Shown piece by piece: positions 45,690 through 54,299 of a DNA stretch of 64,000 bases. A program made the translations under genes and the position numbers. This DNA comes from Agreia sp. Leaf283. GTDB taxonomy: Bacteria > Actinomycetota > Actinomycetes > Actinomycetales > Microbacteriaceae. Under the pieces are notes generated by a model. The model searched no databases and had not been told where the DNA came from. It saw nothing but the letters and a program-made list of their open reading frames with translations. The stretch's first letter is position 1. Every line of letters starts with the position of its first letter. Location of the stretch: assembly GCF_001422485.1 (NCBI RefSeq), contig NZ_LMNF01000002.1, positions 507,949 to 571,948 of the forward strand, read 5' to 3'.

Positions 45690-45729
45690 GGCTCTACCGG
45701 TCCGACGTAACATTCGGGCCGGTAGAGCC
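45690..45729 (+). terminator. Long hairpin between metY and metX
   Basis: A 16-bp stem pairs 45690-45705 with 45714-45729, starting GGCTCTACCGG and closing CCGGTAGAGCC, with an 8-base loop CGTAACAT. The single wobble (T-G) pairs as U-G only in plus-strand RNA. Only two T residues follow, so it is not a standard intrinsic terminator. It could protect the metY 3' end, cause partial termination or attenuate metX, whose ATG is 24 bases downstream. Confidence 0.55.
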
Positions 45730-45753
45730 TTCTGCACGCGAGAATGAGCTGAT

Positions 45754-46959
45754 ATGGACTGGCAGACACCCGAAGACACCGTCCCGAGCGGCTTCATCAC
45801 CGACGCGCAGATCCGCTCCATCGTGGGCAAGCCCCCCGCATCCGGTGCCTGGCGCGACGGCGACCCCGTCGGATGCCGTCGCTTCGCGTCGATCGGATCG
45901 TTCGACTTCGAGATCGGAACGACCCTCCCCGACGTCCGCATCGCGTACGAGACCCTCGGAACCCTGTCGCCCGCCAGGGACAACGCGATCCTGGTGCTGC
46001 ACGCCCTGACCGGCGACAGCCACCTGGTGGGTACCGCGTCGCCGGGGCATCCCACCGACGGCTGGTGGAGCGGCATCGTCGGACCCGGCCTCGCGATCGA
46101 CACCGACCGATGGTTCGTGGTGAGCCCCAACATGCTGGGCGGCTGCCAGGGAAGCACGGGTCCCGCGTCGCTCGGCCCCGATGGAACGGAGTGGGGCGCG
46201 TCGTTCCCGTACACGACCGTCGCAGACCAGGTTCGGGCGCAGGTCGCGTTCTCGGATGCGATCGGCATCGATCGGTGGGCGGCCGTCGTCGGCGGATCCA
46301 TGGGAGGCATGCACGCCATCGAGTGGGGCGTCGCCCAGCCGCAGCGCATCGACCGGCTCGCCGTCATCGCGGCCCCGGCGCGGTCGAGCGCCGACCAGGT
46401 GGCGCTCAACTCCGTCCAGGTCGAGGCGATCCACATCGACCCCCGTTTCTCCGGCGGCCAGTACTACGACGCGGCCGACGGCGAAGGGCCGCATCGCGGC
46501 CTGGCCCTCGCCCGGCGCATGGCCCTCCTGAACTACCGGAGCCCGTCGGAGCTGAACGACAGATTCGGGCGCAGCTGGCAGTCGGGCATCAGCCCCCTCG
46601 GGCGCGACGGCAGGTTCGCCGTCGAGTCCTACCTCGACTTCCACGGCAACAAGTTCACCCGGCGCTTCGACGCGAACTCCTACGTCACCCTCGTGCAGGC
46701 CATGAACTCCCACGACGTCGGCCGGGGGCGCGGAGGCCTGTCGAGCGCACTCTCGAGGGTCACCATGCCCACCGTCGTGATCGGCATCGACAGCGACCGG
46801 CTGTTCCCGATCGAGGACCAGTTCGAGATCGCCCGCCAGGTGCCCGGCAACATCGACGGCACGGATGCTGTCGTGCTCTCTTCTCCGTTCGGGCACGACG
46901 GGTTCCTCATCGAGAGCGAGGCGGTCGGTCGACACCTCAGACGACTGCTGGATGCGTGA
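45754..46959 (+). CDS. metX: Homoserine O-acetyltransferase
   Basis: 401 aa alpha/beta hydrolase that acetylates homoserine with acetyl-CoA, the first committed step to methionine. The nucleophile is Ser182 in VVGGSMGGMHAIEW, with Asp in GIDSDRLFP and His in FGHDGFL completing the triad. NMLGGCQGSTGP is the family oxyanion segment. The substrate homoserine comes from hom at 12-13 kb. Weak ribosome site (GCGAGAATGAG). It is separated from metY by the hairpin. Confidence 0.96.
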   Translation: MDWQTPEDTVPSGFITDAQIRSIVGKPPASGAWRDGDPVGCRRFASIGSFDFEIGTTLPDVRIAYETLGTLSPARDNAILVLHALTGDSHLVGTASPGHPTDGWWSGIVGPGLAIDTDRWFVVSPNMLGGCQGSTGPASLGPDGTEWGASFPYTTVADQVRAQVAFSDAIGIDRWAAVVGGSMGGMHAIEWGVAQPQRIDRLAVIAAPARSSADQVALNSVQVEAIHIDPRFSGGQYYDAADGEGPHRGLALARRMALLNYRSPSELNDRFGRSWQSGISPLGRDGRFAVESYLDFHGNKFTRRFDANSYVTLVQAMNSHDVGRGRGGLSSALSRVTMPTVVIGIDSDRLFPIEDQFEIARQVPGNIDGTDAVVLSSPFGHDGFLIESEAVGRHLRRLLDA

Positions 46960-46988
46960 CGCGCTCGTGCGATCGATAAGCATTGCGC

Positions 46989-47029
46989 AAAAAAGCCGGG
47001 AGCGTCGCCTTGCCAACGACACCCCCGGC
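46989..47029 (-). terminator. Strong intrinsic terminator on the minus strand, no gene assigned
   Basis: On the minus strand a 13-bp stem (GCCGGGGGTGTCG with CGACGCTCCCGGC, including two G-U wobbles) encloses a 9-base loop and runs straight into six T residues. On the plus strand the wobbles become mismatches and no T run follows. The flanking genes metX and the kinase are both on the plus strand, so this signal ends an unannotated minus-strand transcript. The gap 46960-47171 holds no other convincing gene. Confidence 0.75.
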
Positions 47030-47171
47030 GGTTCCCCCCAAGCAGTTCACTCAGGCTACGCTCACTGCATGTGCAATACCAGATGTGCAGGTCCCCCACT
47101 TCAGGGCACAGAACGGCTAGCATGTCGAGCGTGATCGACCGTCGGCTTCCCGTTCTCGACCTGCGTTTCCC

Positions 47172-48338
47172 GTGCCGCTGAGCGCGGGCGGGCAGCCTCG
47201 ATTCCTGGCCCGCACAGCCCGGCTCATCGGGCTCTCCTTCCTCGCCGCCTCGCTCCTCGCCCTGCTGCTCGACGTTCCCGCCAACCTCGACGTGCTCGCC
47301 GTGACCGTGCCGCTCTACGTGGGGATGGCCGCCGCGTTCACGATCATCGGCAGAACCCGGTCCCTCGTCTGGTCCGCGTCCGTCCTGGTGCTGGGTGCGG
47401 CGACCATACTTCTTCTGGGCCTCGACGCCCTGGGCGGCGGCTCGGGATCGACCTCCAGTGCCGCCATCCTGCTCGGATCGGGTGCGCTTCCGGCACTTCT
47501 GGTCTGCAACATCGACAGCACCGTTCGCCTCGTCACCCTCTCCCTCGGCGGGGCGCTCGCCCTGGCGACGACCATCGTCGCGACAGCGGATACCGTCCCA
47601 CCGCTTCAGAGCGTGTTCTCCCTCGTCGTCGGCTGGTCTGCTCTCGTGGGCGTCGCGATCTGGTTGTCGGTGAGCATCTCCCGTGCTCTCGACCGGATCG
47701 CACGGCTCGGACGCGCGCACCTGGCCGAGCGCCACGCGACCGAGACCGAGGCGCAACGTCGACAAGGAGCCCGGCTCCTGCACGACACCGTGCTCGCCAC
47801 GCTCACGCTTCTGGCGCATTCCGGAGTCGGCGTCAGTCCTGACGCGCTGCGGGCCCAGGCATCCGAAGACGCACGCCTGCTGAGGCAGTTGCGACTCGGG
47901 GGTACTCCCATGCCGCAGTCCTCCGGCGCGTACACGCTGGAGGCGACGGAGACGAGCGACCTGGGGCACACCCTCGAGTCCGTGAAACAGCGCTTCGACC
48001 GTATGGGACTCACCGTGTCCTGGCACGGCGCGGGCCGGCTGCTGCTGCCCAGCGACGTGCTCGACGCGTTCCTGCTGTCGCTGGCCGAGTGCCTCGAGAA
48101 TGTGCGGCGGCATTCCGGCGTCGCCGATGCGGAGGTCACCATCACGCAGGACGACACGACGGTGCGCGCCATGGTGACCGATACCGGCGTCGGCTTCGAT
48201 CTCGATCAGGTCGATTCGGCGAGGCTCGGCCTGGCCGAGTCCGTCATCGCCCGCATCCGCGATGTCGGGGGACGCACGCGACTCTTCTCCGCCCCGGGAT
48301 CGGGCACCACCGTCGTGCTGGAGGTGCCGAAGCTGTGA
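47172..48338 (+). CDS. NarL-type sensor histidine kinase
   Basis: 388 aa. The N-terminal half has five or six hydrophobic helices (about residues 12-165) with little extracellular sequence. A helical dimerisation region with the phospho-acceptor His204 in ARLLHDTVLATL follows, then an ATPase domain with N box AECLENVRRHSG and G box VTDTGVGFD, ending in GSGTTVVLEVPKL. The target is presumably the LuxR-type regulator at 49628. GTG start without a clear ribosome site; an 18-codon frame at 47122-47181 overlaps it. The stop overlaps the next GTG (GTGA). Confidence 0.85.
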   Translation: MPLSAGGQPRFLARTARLIGLSFLAASLLALLLDVPANLDVLAVTVPLYVGMAAAFTIIGRTRSLVWSASVLVLGAATILLLGLDALGGGSGSTSSAAILLGSGALPALLVCNIDSTVRLVTLSLGGALALATTIVATADTVPPLQSVFSLVVGWSALVGVAIWLSVSISRALDRIARLGRAHLAERHATETEAQRRQGARLLHDTVLATLTLLAHSGVGVSPDALRAQASEDARLLRQLRLGGTPMPQSSGAYTLEATETSDLGHTLESVKQRFDRMGLTVSWHGAGRLLLPSDVLDAFLLSLAECLENVRRHSGVADAEVTITQDDTTVRAMVTDTGVGFDLDQVDSARLGLAESVIARIRDVGGRTRLFSAPGSGTTVVLEVPKL

Positions 48339-49609
48339 GTGACGCGACGGCGCCCGGCGCGCCCCTGCCCGGCGAGGATCCGACCGTTCTGAGCCGCCTC
48401 GTGCGGGCTCGCCAGATCGGTCCCCGTGCGGTCTCGGCCCTGAAGGACGACCTGGCCAAGGACTCCCGGCTCGGCTACGGCTACCTCGGCATCGGCGCCG
48501 TCGCGGTCGGATCGTTTCTGTTCCTGCGCGGACTCGCCGCGTTCGTCCTCGACGCCGTGTCCGAGTCTCCTGCGGGCTCCACACCCCTGCGCGTGGTCGC
48601 GTGGGCGCTGCTCACGATCGCTTTCGTCGGGTCGGCTCTGCTCGCTCGACGCCACCACGGGCGGCATCCGGCCCTTGTCTTCAGCGCGGCCACGGTTCTG
48701 CTCGCGCTCGCCCTGCTGATCGAGACGATCGCCGTCCTCGGCACCCCGCAGCCGATCCTCCACTCCTCGACGATCTACGGGGTCGGGGCCACCCTGCTCG
48801 CGCTGGTCGGATCCCGCCCGGCGCGAGAGCTCCTCCTGGCCGACGGCGCGTTCGCGGTGGTGATCGCGGCCATGCTGGCCTCGGGCATCGCATCCGGGTC
48901 ATTCGAGTCCGGACCATCGGTGCAGAGGGCGGCGGCCGCGCTCCTGCCCCCGCTGATCGGAGCCGTCGTCGTGCGCGGATTCGGCACACTCGTGCAACTC
49001 GAGCTGGATCGCTCCGCGGTCGAGAGCACGCTGCTCGCACCACGATTCGCGTTCGGCATGCGCGCGTCCGACGAGCTCGCCCGTCTCGACCTCGACGCGG
49101 AGCGGATCCTCGACGGAGTCGCCAGCGGCAGCATCCACCTCCCCCTCGACCCGACGCTCGCGGCCGACGCGTCGTCGATCGCCACCGAACTCCGCCTGCT
49201 GCTCGTGGCTGGGCGGCACGACACATGGCTGCATCACGCGATCGAGGAGTCCGAGGTTCTGGGCCCCGTCGTGACCCTCACTGACCCCCAGGGACTGGCC
49301 GGATTCCTCGAGGCCAGCGAACGGGAGGGACTGCTCTCCGCGGTCTGGCTCCTCGTCGCCGAGTCCGTTCGAATGCAGCCCACCCTCCAGATCGTGATAG
49401 GTCCGCGGAACGTCGAGGCAGATGCGACCGCTGCCAGTAGGATTGGGTTCCCGGTTGCACTCACGGTCGACGGCGTCCCGCGGCGTCGCATCGATCCCGC
49501 CGTGTGGCCGGCGCTCGATCGCGTCGGTGATCATTCGGAGATGATCGCGGGGGGAAGCATGACGATCGTGACGACAGTTCGTACAGTGGCACAGCAGGCC
49601 GCCGGGTAG
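48335..49609 (+). CDS. Membrane protein of unknown function between kinase and regulator
   Basis: 424 aa from a GTG overlapping the kinase stop (GTGA). Six or seven hydrophobic helices fill about residues 45-225. The soluble C-terminal 200 residues (ELARLDLDAERILDGVASG...LLLVAGRHDTWLHHAIEESEVLGPVVTLTD...LLSAVWLLVAESVRMQPTLQIVIG) have the length and secondary structure pattern of a kinase ATPase module but no recognisable N or G box. I do not recognise a named family. It may be a degenerate kinase or accessory sensor for the two-component pair (inference). Confidence 0.75.
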   Translation: MSDATAPGAPLPGEDPTVLSRLVRARQIGPRAVSALKDDLAKDSRLGYGYLGIGAVAVGSFLFLRGLAAFVLDAVSESPAGSTPLRVVAWALLTIAFVGSALLARRHHGRHPALVFSAATVLLALALLIETIAVLGTPQPILHSSTIYGVGATLLALVGSRPARELLLADGAFAVVIAAMLASGIASGSFESGPSVQRAAAALLPPLIGAVVVRGFGTLVQLELDRSAVESTLLAPRFAFGMRASDELARLDLDAERILDGVASGSIHLPLDPTLAADASSIATELRLLLVAGRHDTWLHHAIEESEVLGPVVTLTDPQGLAGFLEASEREGLLSAVWLLVAESVRMQPTLQIVIGPRNVEADATAASRIGFPVALTVDGVPRRRIDPAVWPALDRVGDHSEMIAGGSMTIVTTVRTVAQQAAG

Positions 49610-49627
49610 GCGGCCGGGAGGACAACC

Positions 49628-50317
49628 GTGACAGACTCCGCAGCACCGATCCGACTCGCGATCGTCGACGACCACCGAATGCTTCTCGGAGCACTGACGG
49701 AGTGGATCCGCAACGCGGCGGACGACATCGACATGGTGGCCGCGGTCACGACCTGGCCCGATCTGCTCACCCATCCACAGTTCCCCGTCGACGTCGTGCT
49801 GCTCGATCTCGACCTCAAGGACTCGCTTCCGATCTCGGTCAAGCTCCGCACCCTCAAGACCACCGGGGTGAAGACCGTGCTCATGAGCACCTATTCCGAA
49901 CCCGCGGTCATCAGGGAGGCCATCGCCGCGGGCGCCTTGGGCTACCTCGTCAAGAGCGAAGAGGCGGGCATGATCGTCGAGGCCATCCGTGCGGCGCACG
50001 CCGGAAAGCCCTTCATCTCGAGCGAACTCGACCTCGCACTCTCGGCCGACGAGGTCGGAGGCGCGCCGAAGCTGTCCGCGCAGGAGCGGCGTGTCATGGC
50101 TCTCTACGGCGGTGGAGAGCCGGTGAAGCAGGTCGCGCAGGCCCTCGACATCTCGGAGGAGACAGCGAAGTCCTACCTCAAGCGCATCCGAGAGAAGTAC
50201 CGGGTCGCCGGCATCGACGTCGGAACCAAGGTCGCGCTGCGCAAGAGGGCGATCCAGGACGGGCTCCTGGTGCAGGTCGACTTCCACCGCACCTCTGAGA
50301 CCGACCTCACGGAGTGA
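49628..50317 (+). CDS. NarL/LuxR family response regulator
   Basis: 229 aa. The receiver domain has acidic Asp14-Asp15, phospho-acceptor Asp60 in DVVLLDLDL, Thr/Ser in LMSTYSE and Lys in YLVKSEE. The C-terminal LuxR-type HTH (about 148-205: [44 protein letters not shown]) binds DNA. GTG start with GGGAGGA upstream. It is the output of the preceding kinase. Its last 11 bases overlap the convergent thiamine-binding gene. Confidence 0.93.
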   Translation: MTDSAAPIRLAIVDDHRMLLGALTEWIRNAADDIDMVAAVTTWPDLLTHPQFPVDVVLLDLDLKDSLPISVKLRTLKTTGVKTVLMSTYSEPAVIREAIAAGALGYLVKSEEAGMIVEAIRAAHAGKPFISSELDLALSADEVGGAPKLSAQERRVMALYGGGEPVKQVAQALDISEETAKSYLKRIREKYRVAGIDVGTKVALRKRAIQDGLLVQVDFHRTSETDLTE

Positions 50318-50618
50318 GCTCGTCGAGCGCGGCTTCGAGCCGTTCCACCTTGGCCGTGAGTTCTCCGCTGTAGCCGGGGCGGATATCCGCCTTCAGCACG
50401 AGCGACACCCTGCTGCCGAACGCCGCCACGGCCTCCGTCGCCTGCTTGACGACGGCGAAGACCTCGTCCCAGTCGCCCTCGATGGTCGTGAACATCGAAT
50501 CGGTCTGGTTCGGCAGGCCGGAGTCGCGAACGACCTTCACGGCGGCAGCGACGGCGTCGTGCACCGAACCGTCATCGTGGCCGGTGCCGGAGGGAGCTAC
50601 AGAGAAGGCGACGAGCAT
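50307..50618 (-). CDS. Thiamine-binding protein of the MTH1187/YkoF family
   Basis: 103 aa ferredoxin-like fold. [13 protein letters not shown]...[46 protein letters not shown] matches the MTH1187 family, short cytoplasmic proteins that bind thiamine or related ligands. No thiamine synthesis or transport gene is adjacent. The ATG shares a base with the stop of the GT87 gene (TGATG). Confidence 0.88.
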   Translation of the reverse strand: MLVAFSVAPSGTGHDDGSVHDAVAAAVKVVRDSGLPNQTDSMFTTIEGDWDEVFAVVKQATEAVAAFGSRVSLVLKADIRPGYSGELTAKVERLEAALDELTP

Positions 50619-51892
50619 CAGGTGACCTGTCTTTCTGGTGAGGTGCGGAGTGGGATGCGGGGCTCAGAGCCGCGTCGCAGTCGCCAGACCATCCGCACGG
50701 CCATGGCGAACAGCACGACGAGCGCGACATTGCGTGCGGTCAGTACCACCAGCATCCCCGGATCGAGGACCAGCAACGCGTCGTAGCCGAACGGATAGAT
50801 GAGCTGGGTGACGGCGGCGATGCCGAGGGCCACGACGGCTGGTGCACGGAATCTCCTGCCCTGCGTTGCGATGCCCAGCACGACGGGAGCGGCGATCCAG
50901 AGGACGAACTGCGGGGATCCGACCTTGTTGAAGACGAGCAGGCCCACGACGATGGCGAGACTGAGGGGTGCGAGCAGGTGCACGGCCCGCGCTCCACTGC
51001 GGCTGACGACCGCTCCCAGCAGCAGGAGCGCCGCCGACACCACGACGAGGAGCGGGGTCATCAGGGCGCTGGCCTGGTCGACTCCCGATCCCACGACCTG
51101 GAACGTGTTGATCGCAGGAATGTACTGCACTGCCGCAGCGGTCGGGTCGACGAAAGCGATCCACATCCAGACCGTACTGATCGGCGCTTCGATCTGGAGG
51201 CCGCGAGAGGACTGCTGCGAGATGAATCCGAGACTGTTGGCCCCGCTTCCGAGGGCCAGCACGATGAGGCCGATGGCGACGGCCGTCGCTGAGAAGGCGA
51301 GCAGCGCACGCCAGCGCCCGCGCACCGTCACCACGATCACGGCCACGAGAACCGCCGGCCACACCTTGATCCACGTGGCGACGGCGAGCAGGGCTCCCGC
51401 CACCACGGGTCGACGCTGGGCCACGAGCAGCGCGATGATCGAGATGGCCACGGTCGTCACATCGATGCGACCGAGCGCGACGGGCCCGAGAAGCAGAAGA
51501 AAGCCGATCCACCACCACGCGGCCATGATCCTCGGCGAGAAGAGCCGTGAGCTCGGACCCGTGCGGGAGAGCAGGAAGGCGAGGACGACGGCATCCGTGA
51601 CCACGACGACCAGCAGCCATCCGATTCCGTAGAGCCCCGGTCCGAGCACCATCGCGGCGAGCATCGGCACGAGGGCGACGAGCGGGTACACCCACGGCTG
51701 GGAGACGCCGACGATGTCACCCGCGAGGGCGTTCTGCACCCACGGCTTGTACTGCAGGGTCACGTCGCCCCAGGGCAGGGTGGGATGGGTGAGTCCCACG
51801 AAACCGAGCCAGGCGTGCACGAGCAGGAAGGCCGACCACAACACGACGGGTCGCCTCACCGTCGTCTCCAGCATCATGCGCACGACGCCCAT
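50618..51892 (-). CDS. GT87-like polyprenol-phosphate-mannose-dependent mannosyltransferase
   Basis: About 420 aa with 10-11 membrane helices. The first extracytoplasmic loop has [13 protein letters not shown] with a conserved acidic residue, as in GT-C enzymes of the GT87/DUF2029 group (for example mycobacterial PimE). These add mannose from polyprenyl-phosphate-mannose to lipoglycans. The acceptor is unknown. The start is uncertain. The first ATG (51892) overlaps a minus-strand TAGTAT, while the GTG at 51883 lies exactly seven bases after it, as in several leaderless genes here, and is probably the true start. Confidence 0.78.
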   Translation of the reverse strand: MGVVRMMLETTVRRPVVLWSAFLLVHAWLGFVGLTHPTLPWGDVTLQYKPWVQNALAGDIVGVSQPWVYPLVALVPMLAAMVLGPGLYGIGWLLVVVVTDAVVLAFLLSRTGPSSRLFSPRIMAAWWWIGFLLLLGPVALGRIDVTTVAISIIALLVAQRRPVVAGALLAVATWIKVWPAVLVAVIVVTVRGRWRALLAFSATAVAIGLIVLALGSGANSLGFISQQSSRGLQIEAPISTVWMWIAFVDPTAAAVQYIPAINTFQVVGSGVDQASALMTPLLVVVSAALLLLGAVVSRSGARAVHLLAPLSLAIVVGLLVFNKVGSPQFVLWIAAPVVLGIATQGRRFRAPAVVALGIAAVTQLIYPFGYDALLVLDPGMLVVLTARNVALVVLFAMAVRMVWRLRRGSEPRIPLRTSPERQVT

Positions 51893-52014
51893 ACTAGGCC
51901 GACCGTTCTCCGCAGAGACTGTCGCCGGCACACAGGGTGCTCTCCGGCGGCTCCCAGCAAGGGGTCACCTGTGCCTGCTTGGCTGGTGTCTCACCCACAC
52001 ACCCCGGACGGACC

Positions 52015-52719
52015 ATGAAGAGATTTGTGAGCATTGCGATCGGCGTCTCAGCGTCGGTGCTCGCCCTCGGCACCATGGCGGCCGTCGCCGGGCCCATCAT
52101 CTACGGCAGCGCGGCGGCGAGCCCCGCGGCACAGGTTCCGAGCGTGATGCCCACCGTGCGGGAGGTATCGCCCCGGGTCGCTTTCGACGACGTCGCGGAG
52201 CTCTCGGGCGACTGGGACGTCACCGACGGCTCGAGCGCGGGATACACGGTCGGCGCCGTGGTCAACGGCTCTCCGCTGACGGTTTCCGGCACGACCGACC
52301 ACGTCAGCGGATCGGCGACCGTCGACGACAGCGTGCTCACGAGTGCCACCATCGTGGTCGAGGTGGCGAGCATCACGACCGACAATGCGACCCGCGACGC
52401 CTACTTCAGGGGTCCGGCGCTCGACGCGGCCGACTACCCGACCGCGCTGTTCACGCTGTCGTCGCCGATCTCCCTCGATGGCGAACTGCTCGACGGCCAG
52501 CCCGTGGTCGTGGCGGCCTCCGGCGAGCTGAGCCTGCACGGCGTGAATCGCGCCGTCGACGTGGATCTGACCGCGCGCATGGAGAACGGACGCCTCATCG
52601 TCTCCGGAAGCGTTCCCGTCGTCTTCGACGATTACGGGATCTCCCCCATCGATCTCGGTTTCGTTCGGGTAGACGACTCGGGCTCGATCGACTTCACCCT
52701 CGCGGTCGCCCCGCGCTGA
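52015..52719 (+). CDS. YceI-like domain protein
   Basis: 234 aa. A signal peptide or anchor is at residues 3-28, then an Ala/Pro-rich linker and a YceI domain (about 65-234) beginning SGDWDVTDGSSAGYTVGAVVNG. It has the family segments ATIVVEVASITTDNATRDAYFRG, DYPTALFTLSSPI, ASGELSLHGVNRAVDVDL and DDYGISPIDLGFVRVDD. YceI lipocalin-like proteins bind isoprenoid or quinone-type lipids. It is probably extracytoplasmic. It is divergent from the GT87 gene and 3 bp from the convergent NAD(P)HX dehydratase gene. Confidence 0.92.
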   Translation: MKRFVSIAIGVSASVLALGTMAAVAGPIIYGSAAASPAAQVPSVMPTVREVSPRVAFDDVAELSGDWDVTDGSSAGYTVGAVVNGSPLTVSGTTDHVSGSATVDDSVLTSATIVVEVASITTDNATRDAYFRGPALDAADYPTALFTLSSPISLDGELLDGQPVVVAASGELSLHGVNRAVDVDLTARMENGRLIVSGSVPVVFDDYGISPIDLGFVRVDDSGSIDFTLAVAPR

Positions 52720-52722
52720 TCG

Positions 52723-53616
52723 TCAGTCGGGCTGTTGCCCGAGCAGCTCGGCGATCGTCCTGCCCACGGCCTCAGCTATATCGAGAGCGACGATCGGTCC
52801 CCCGCCCGATGCCCGGGCACCCGCAGCCTGGTGAAGGAACGCGGCCGTTGCCGCGACTCGAGACAGCATGCCGGGCCCTTCGTCTGGCAGGAACTCGGCG
52901 TTCGTGGCGAGAAGAGCACCGAGGATCCCGCCGAGCACGTCGCCGGAGCCGGCGGTCGCGGCCCAGCTCGACGAGGCTGTCACGGTGATCGTCGGGGTCG
53001 ACGGGCCCGCGACGACGGTGCGGGCACCTTTCAGCAGCACGGTGACCCCGAATCGTTCCGCCGTCTCGACAGCCCAGTGAACCGGATGCGCCGCGATCGT
53101 CGTTCTGTCGACAGTGACACCGACGCGGGCCCAGACCGACGCCAGCTCGCCGGCGTGCGGCGTGATGACCGTGTCGGCCCCGGCATCCTGCACGAGGTCG
53201 AGCGCGCCGGCATCGAGAACCACCGGCAGCCCCTCCCCCAGGGCGTCCCTCAGCGACGCGGTCTGCGCATCCGATCTCTCGCCGGCATCCATGCCCGATC
53301 CGAGGAGCCAGGCCTGCACCCGGCCGGATGCCGTCACGACCTCCGGTCTGCGCTGCAGCACCAGATGTGTCGGAGTCTCGGGCCCGAGGTAGCGGAGCAT
53401 GCCGAGCCCGGTGCGGGACGCGGCGTCGACACCGAGCACGGCGGCGCCGGGATAGGCGTCCGATCCCGTTCGCATTCCGAGCACCCCTCGGCTGTACTTG
53501 TCGTCGGTCGCTCGCGGCACCCGCAGATAGCGCCGGGCGTCGGCCGCCGTCCACTCGTGTGTCGGCCCGCGGCCCGCTTTCGCCTGGTCGGCGTTGTCCT
53601 CGCTCTGGTCGCTCAC
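52723..53616 (-). CDS. nnrD: ADP-dependent NAD(P)H-hydrate dehydratase
   Basis: 297 aa ribokinase-like enzyme that dehydrates damaged NAD(P)H hydrate back to NAD(P)H using ADP. Family motifs are GSDAYPGAAVLGVDAASRTG, LLGSGM, VVLDAGAL, VITPHAGELA and the catalytic GSGDVLGGILGALLA. Only the dehydratase half is present, without the epimerase domain found in bifunctional forms. GTG start. Confidence 0.93.
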   Translation of the reverse strand: MSDQSEDNADQAKAGRGPTHEWTAADARRYLRVPRATDDKYSRGVLGMRTGSDAYPGAAVLGVDAASRTGLGMLRYLGPETPTHLVLQRRPEVVTASGRVQAWLLGSGMDAGERSDAQTASLRDALGEGLPVVLDAGALDLVQDAGADTVITPHAGELASVWARVGVTVDRTTIAAHPVHWAVETAERFGVTVLLKGARTVVAGPSTPTITVTASSSWAATAGSGDVLGGILGALLATNAEFLPDEGPGMLSRVAATAAFLHQAAGARASGGGPIVALDIAEAVGRTIAELLGQQPD

Positions 53617-53669
53617 GTCTCCACGATAGATTGGATGAGCCCCCTGCTTCTACGACCCGTGGAGTCTCC

Positions 53670-54299
53670 ATGCCCATCAGCATTCCCGGCAAGGTCGTGG
53701 TCTTCGACTACGGCGAGGTCATCTCCTTCTCGCCGTCCGACAGCGACCGGCAGGCGATCCTGTCGATAGCCCGGGTGCCCGAGGAGTCGTTCTGGCCTCC
53801 CTACTGGCAGAATCGCGACGCCCTCGACGCGGGCACCATGAGCATCCGGCAGTACTGGCTCGAGATCGCGCGGCACGCGGGCGTCGACTTCAGCGAGTCG
53901 CGCATCCAGCAGCTGTGGATCGCCGACCACCGCAGCTGGCTCAGCGTCAACCCCGACACCTACGACGTGCTGCTCGCCCTTCGCGAGGGCGGCACCCGCA
54001 TGGCCCTGCTCTCGAACGCCGGGTTCGACTTCGGCGGCTACTTCCGCCACGGCCCCATGGGATCGCTGTTCGAGCGCATCTTCGTGAGCGCGGAGATGGG
54101 CAGGCTCAAGCCAGAGCAGGCCATCTACCAGGATGTACTCGACGAACTGGGTATCGAGGCGAGCGACATGATCTTCATCGACAACAAGGCCGTGAACATC
54201 GACGGGGCCGCCGCCCTCGGCATCGACGGTCACGTCTTCACCACGGCCGAACTCCTGCGCTCCTACCTCGACGAGAAGGCCGAGCTCGCATCCGCATGA
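53670..54299 (+). CDS. HAD family hydrolase
   Basis: 209 aa. Motif I is VVFDYGEVIS with nucleophile Asp13; the +2 position is Gly, as in the YihX-type glucose-1-phosphate phosphatase group. Motif II is LLSNAG, Lys in GRLKPEQAIYQ and motif IV FIDNKAVNIDGAAALG. A phosphatase is expected, with unknown substrate. The GTGGAG preceding the ATG supports the start. Coupled to the next gene by ATGA. Confidence 0.87.
   Translation: MPISIPGKVVVFDYGEVISFSPSDSDRQAILSIARVPEESFWPPYWQNRDALDAGTMSIRQYWLEIARHAGVDFSESRIQQLWIADHRSWLSVNPDTYDVLLALREGGTRMALLSNAGFDFGGYFRHGPMGSLFERIFVSAEMGRLKPEQAIYQDVLDELGIEASDMIFIDNKAVNIDGAAALGIDGHVFTTAELLRSYLDEKAELASA

Noticed and set aside
46995-47120. A possible 6C-type small RNA on the plus strand, suggested by CCCCCC runs
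   Set aside because: The C runs are not in the loops of two hairpins as that family requires, and the clear terminator points the other way. The region is reported as an unknown minus-strand transcript instead.
46740-47140. Cys/Trp-rich short minus-strand reading frame (segment GDLHIWYCTC)
   Set aside because: It has no ribosome site and its frame continues through the terminator hairpin and into antisense metX. Coding is unlikely; an RNA is more plausible.
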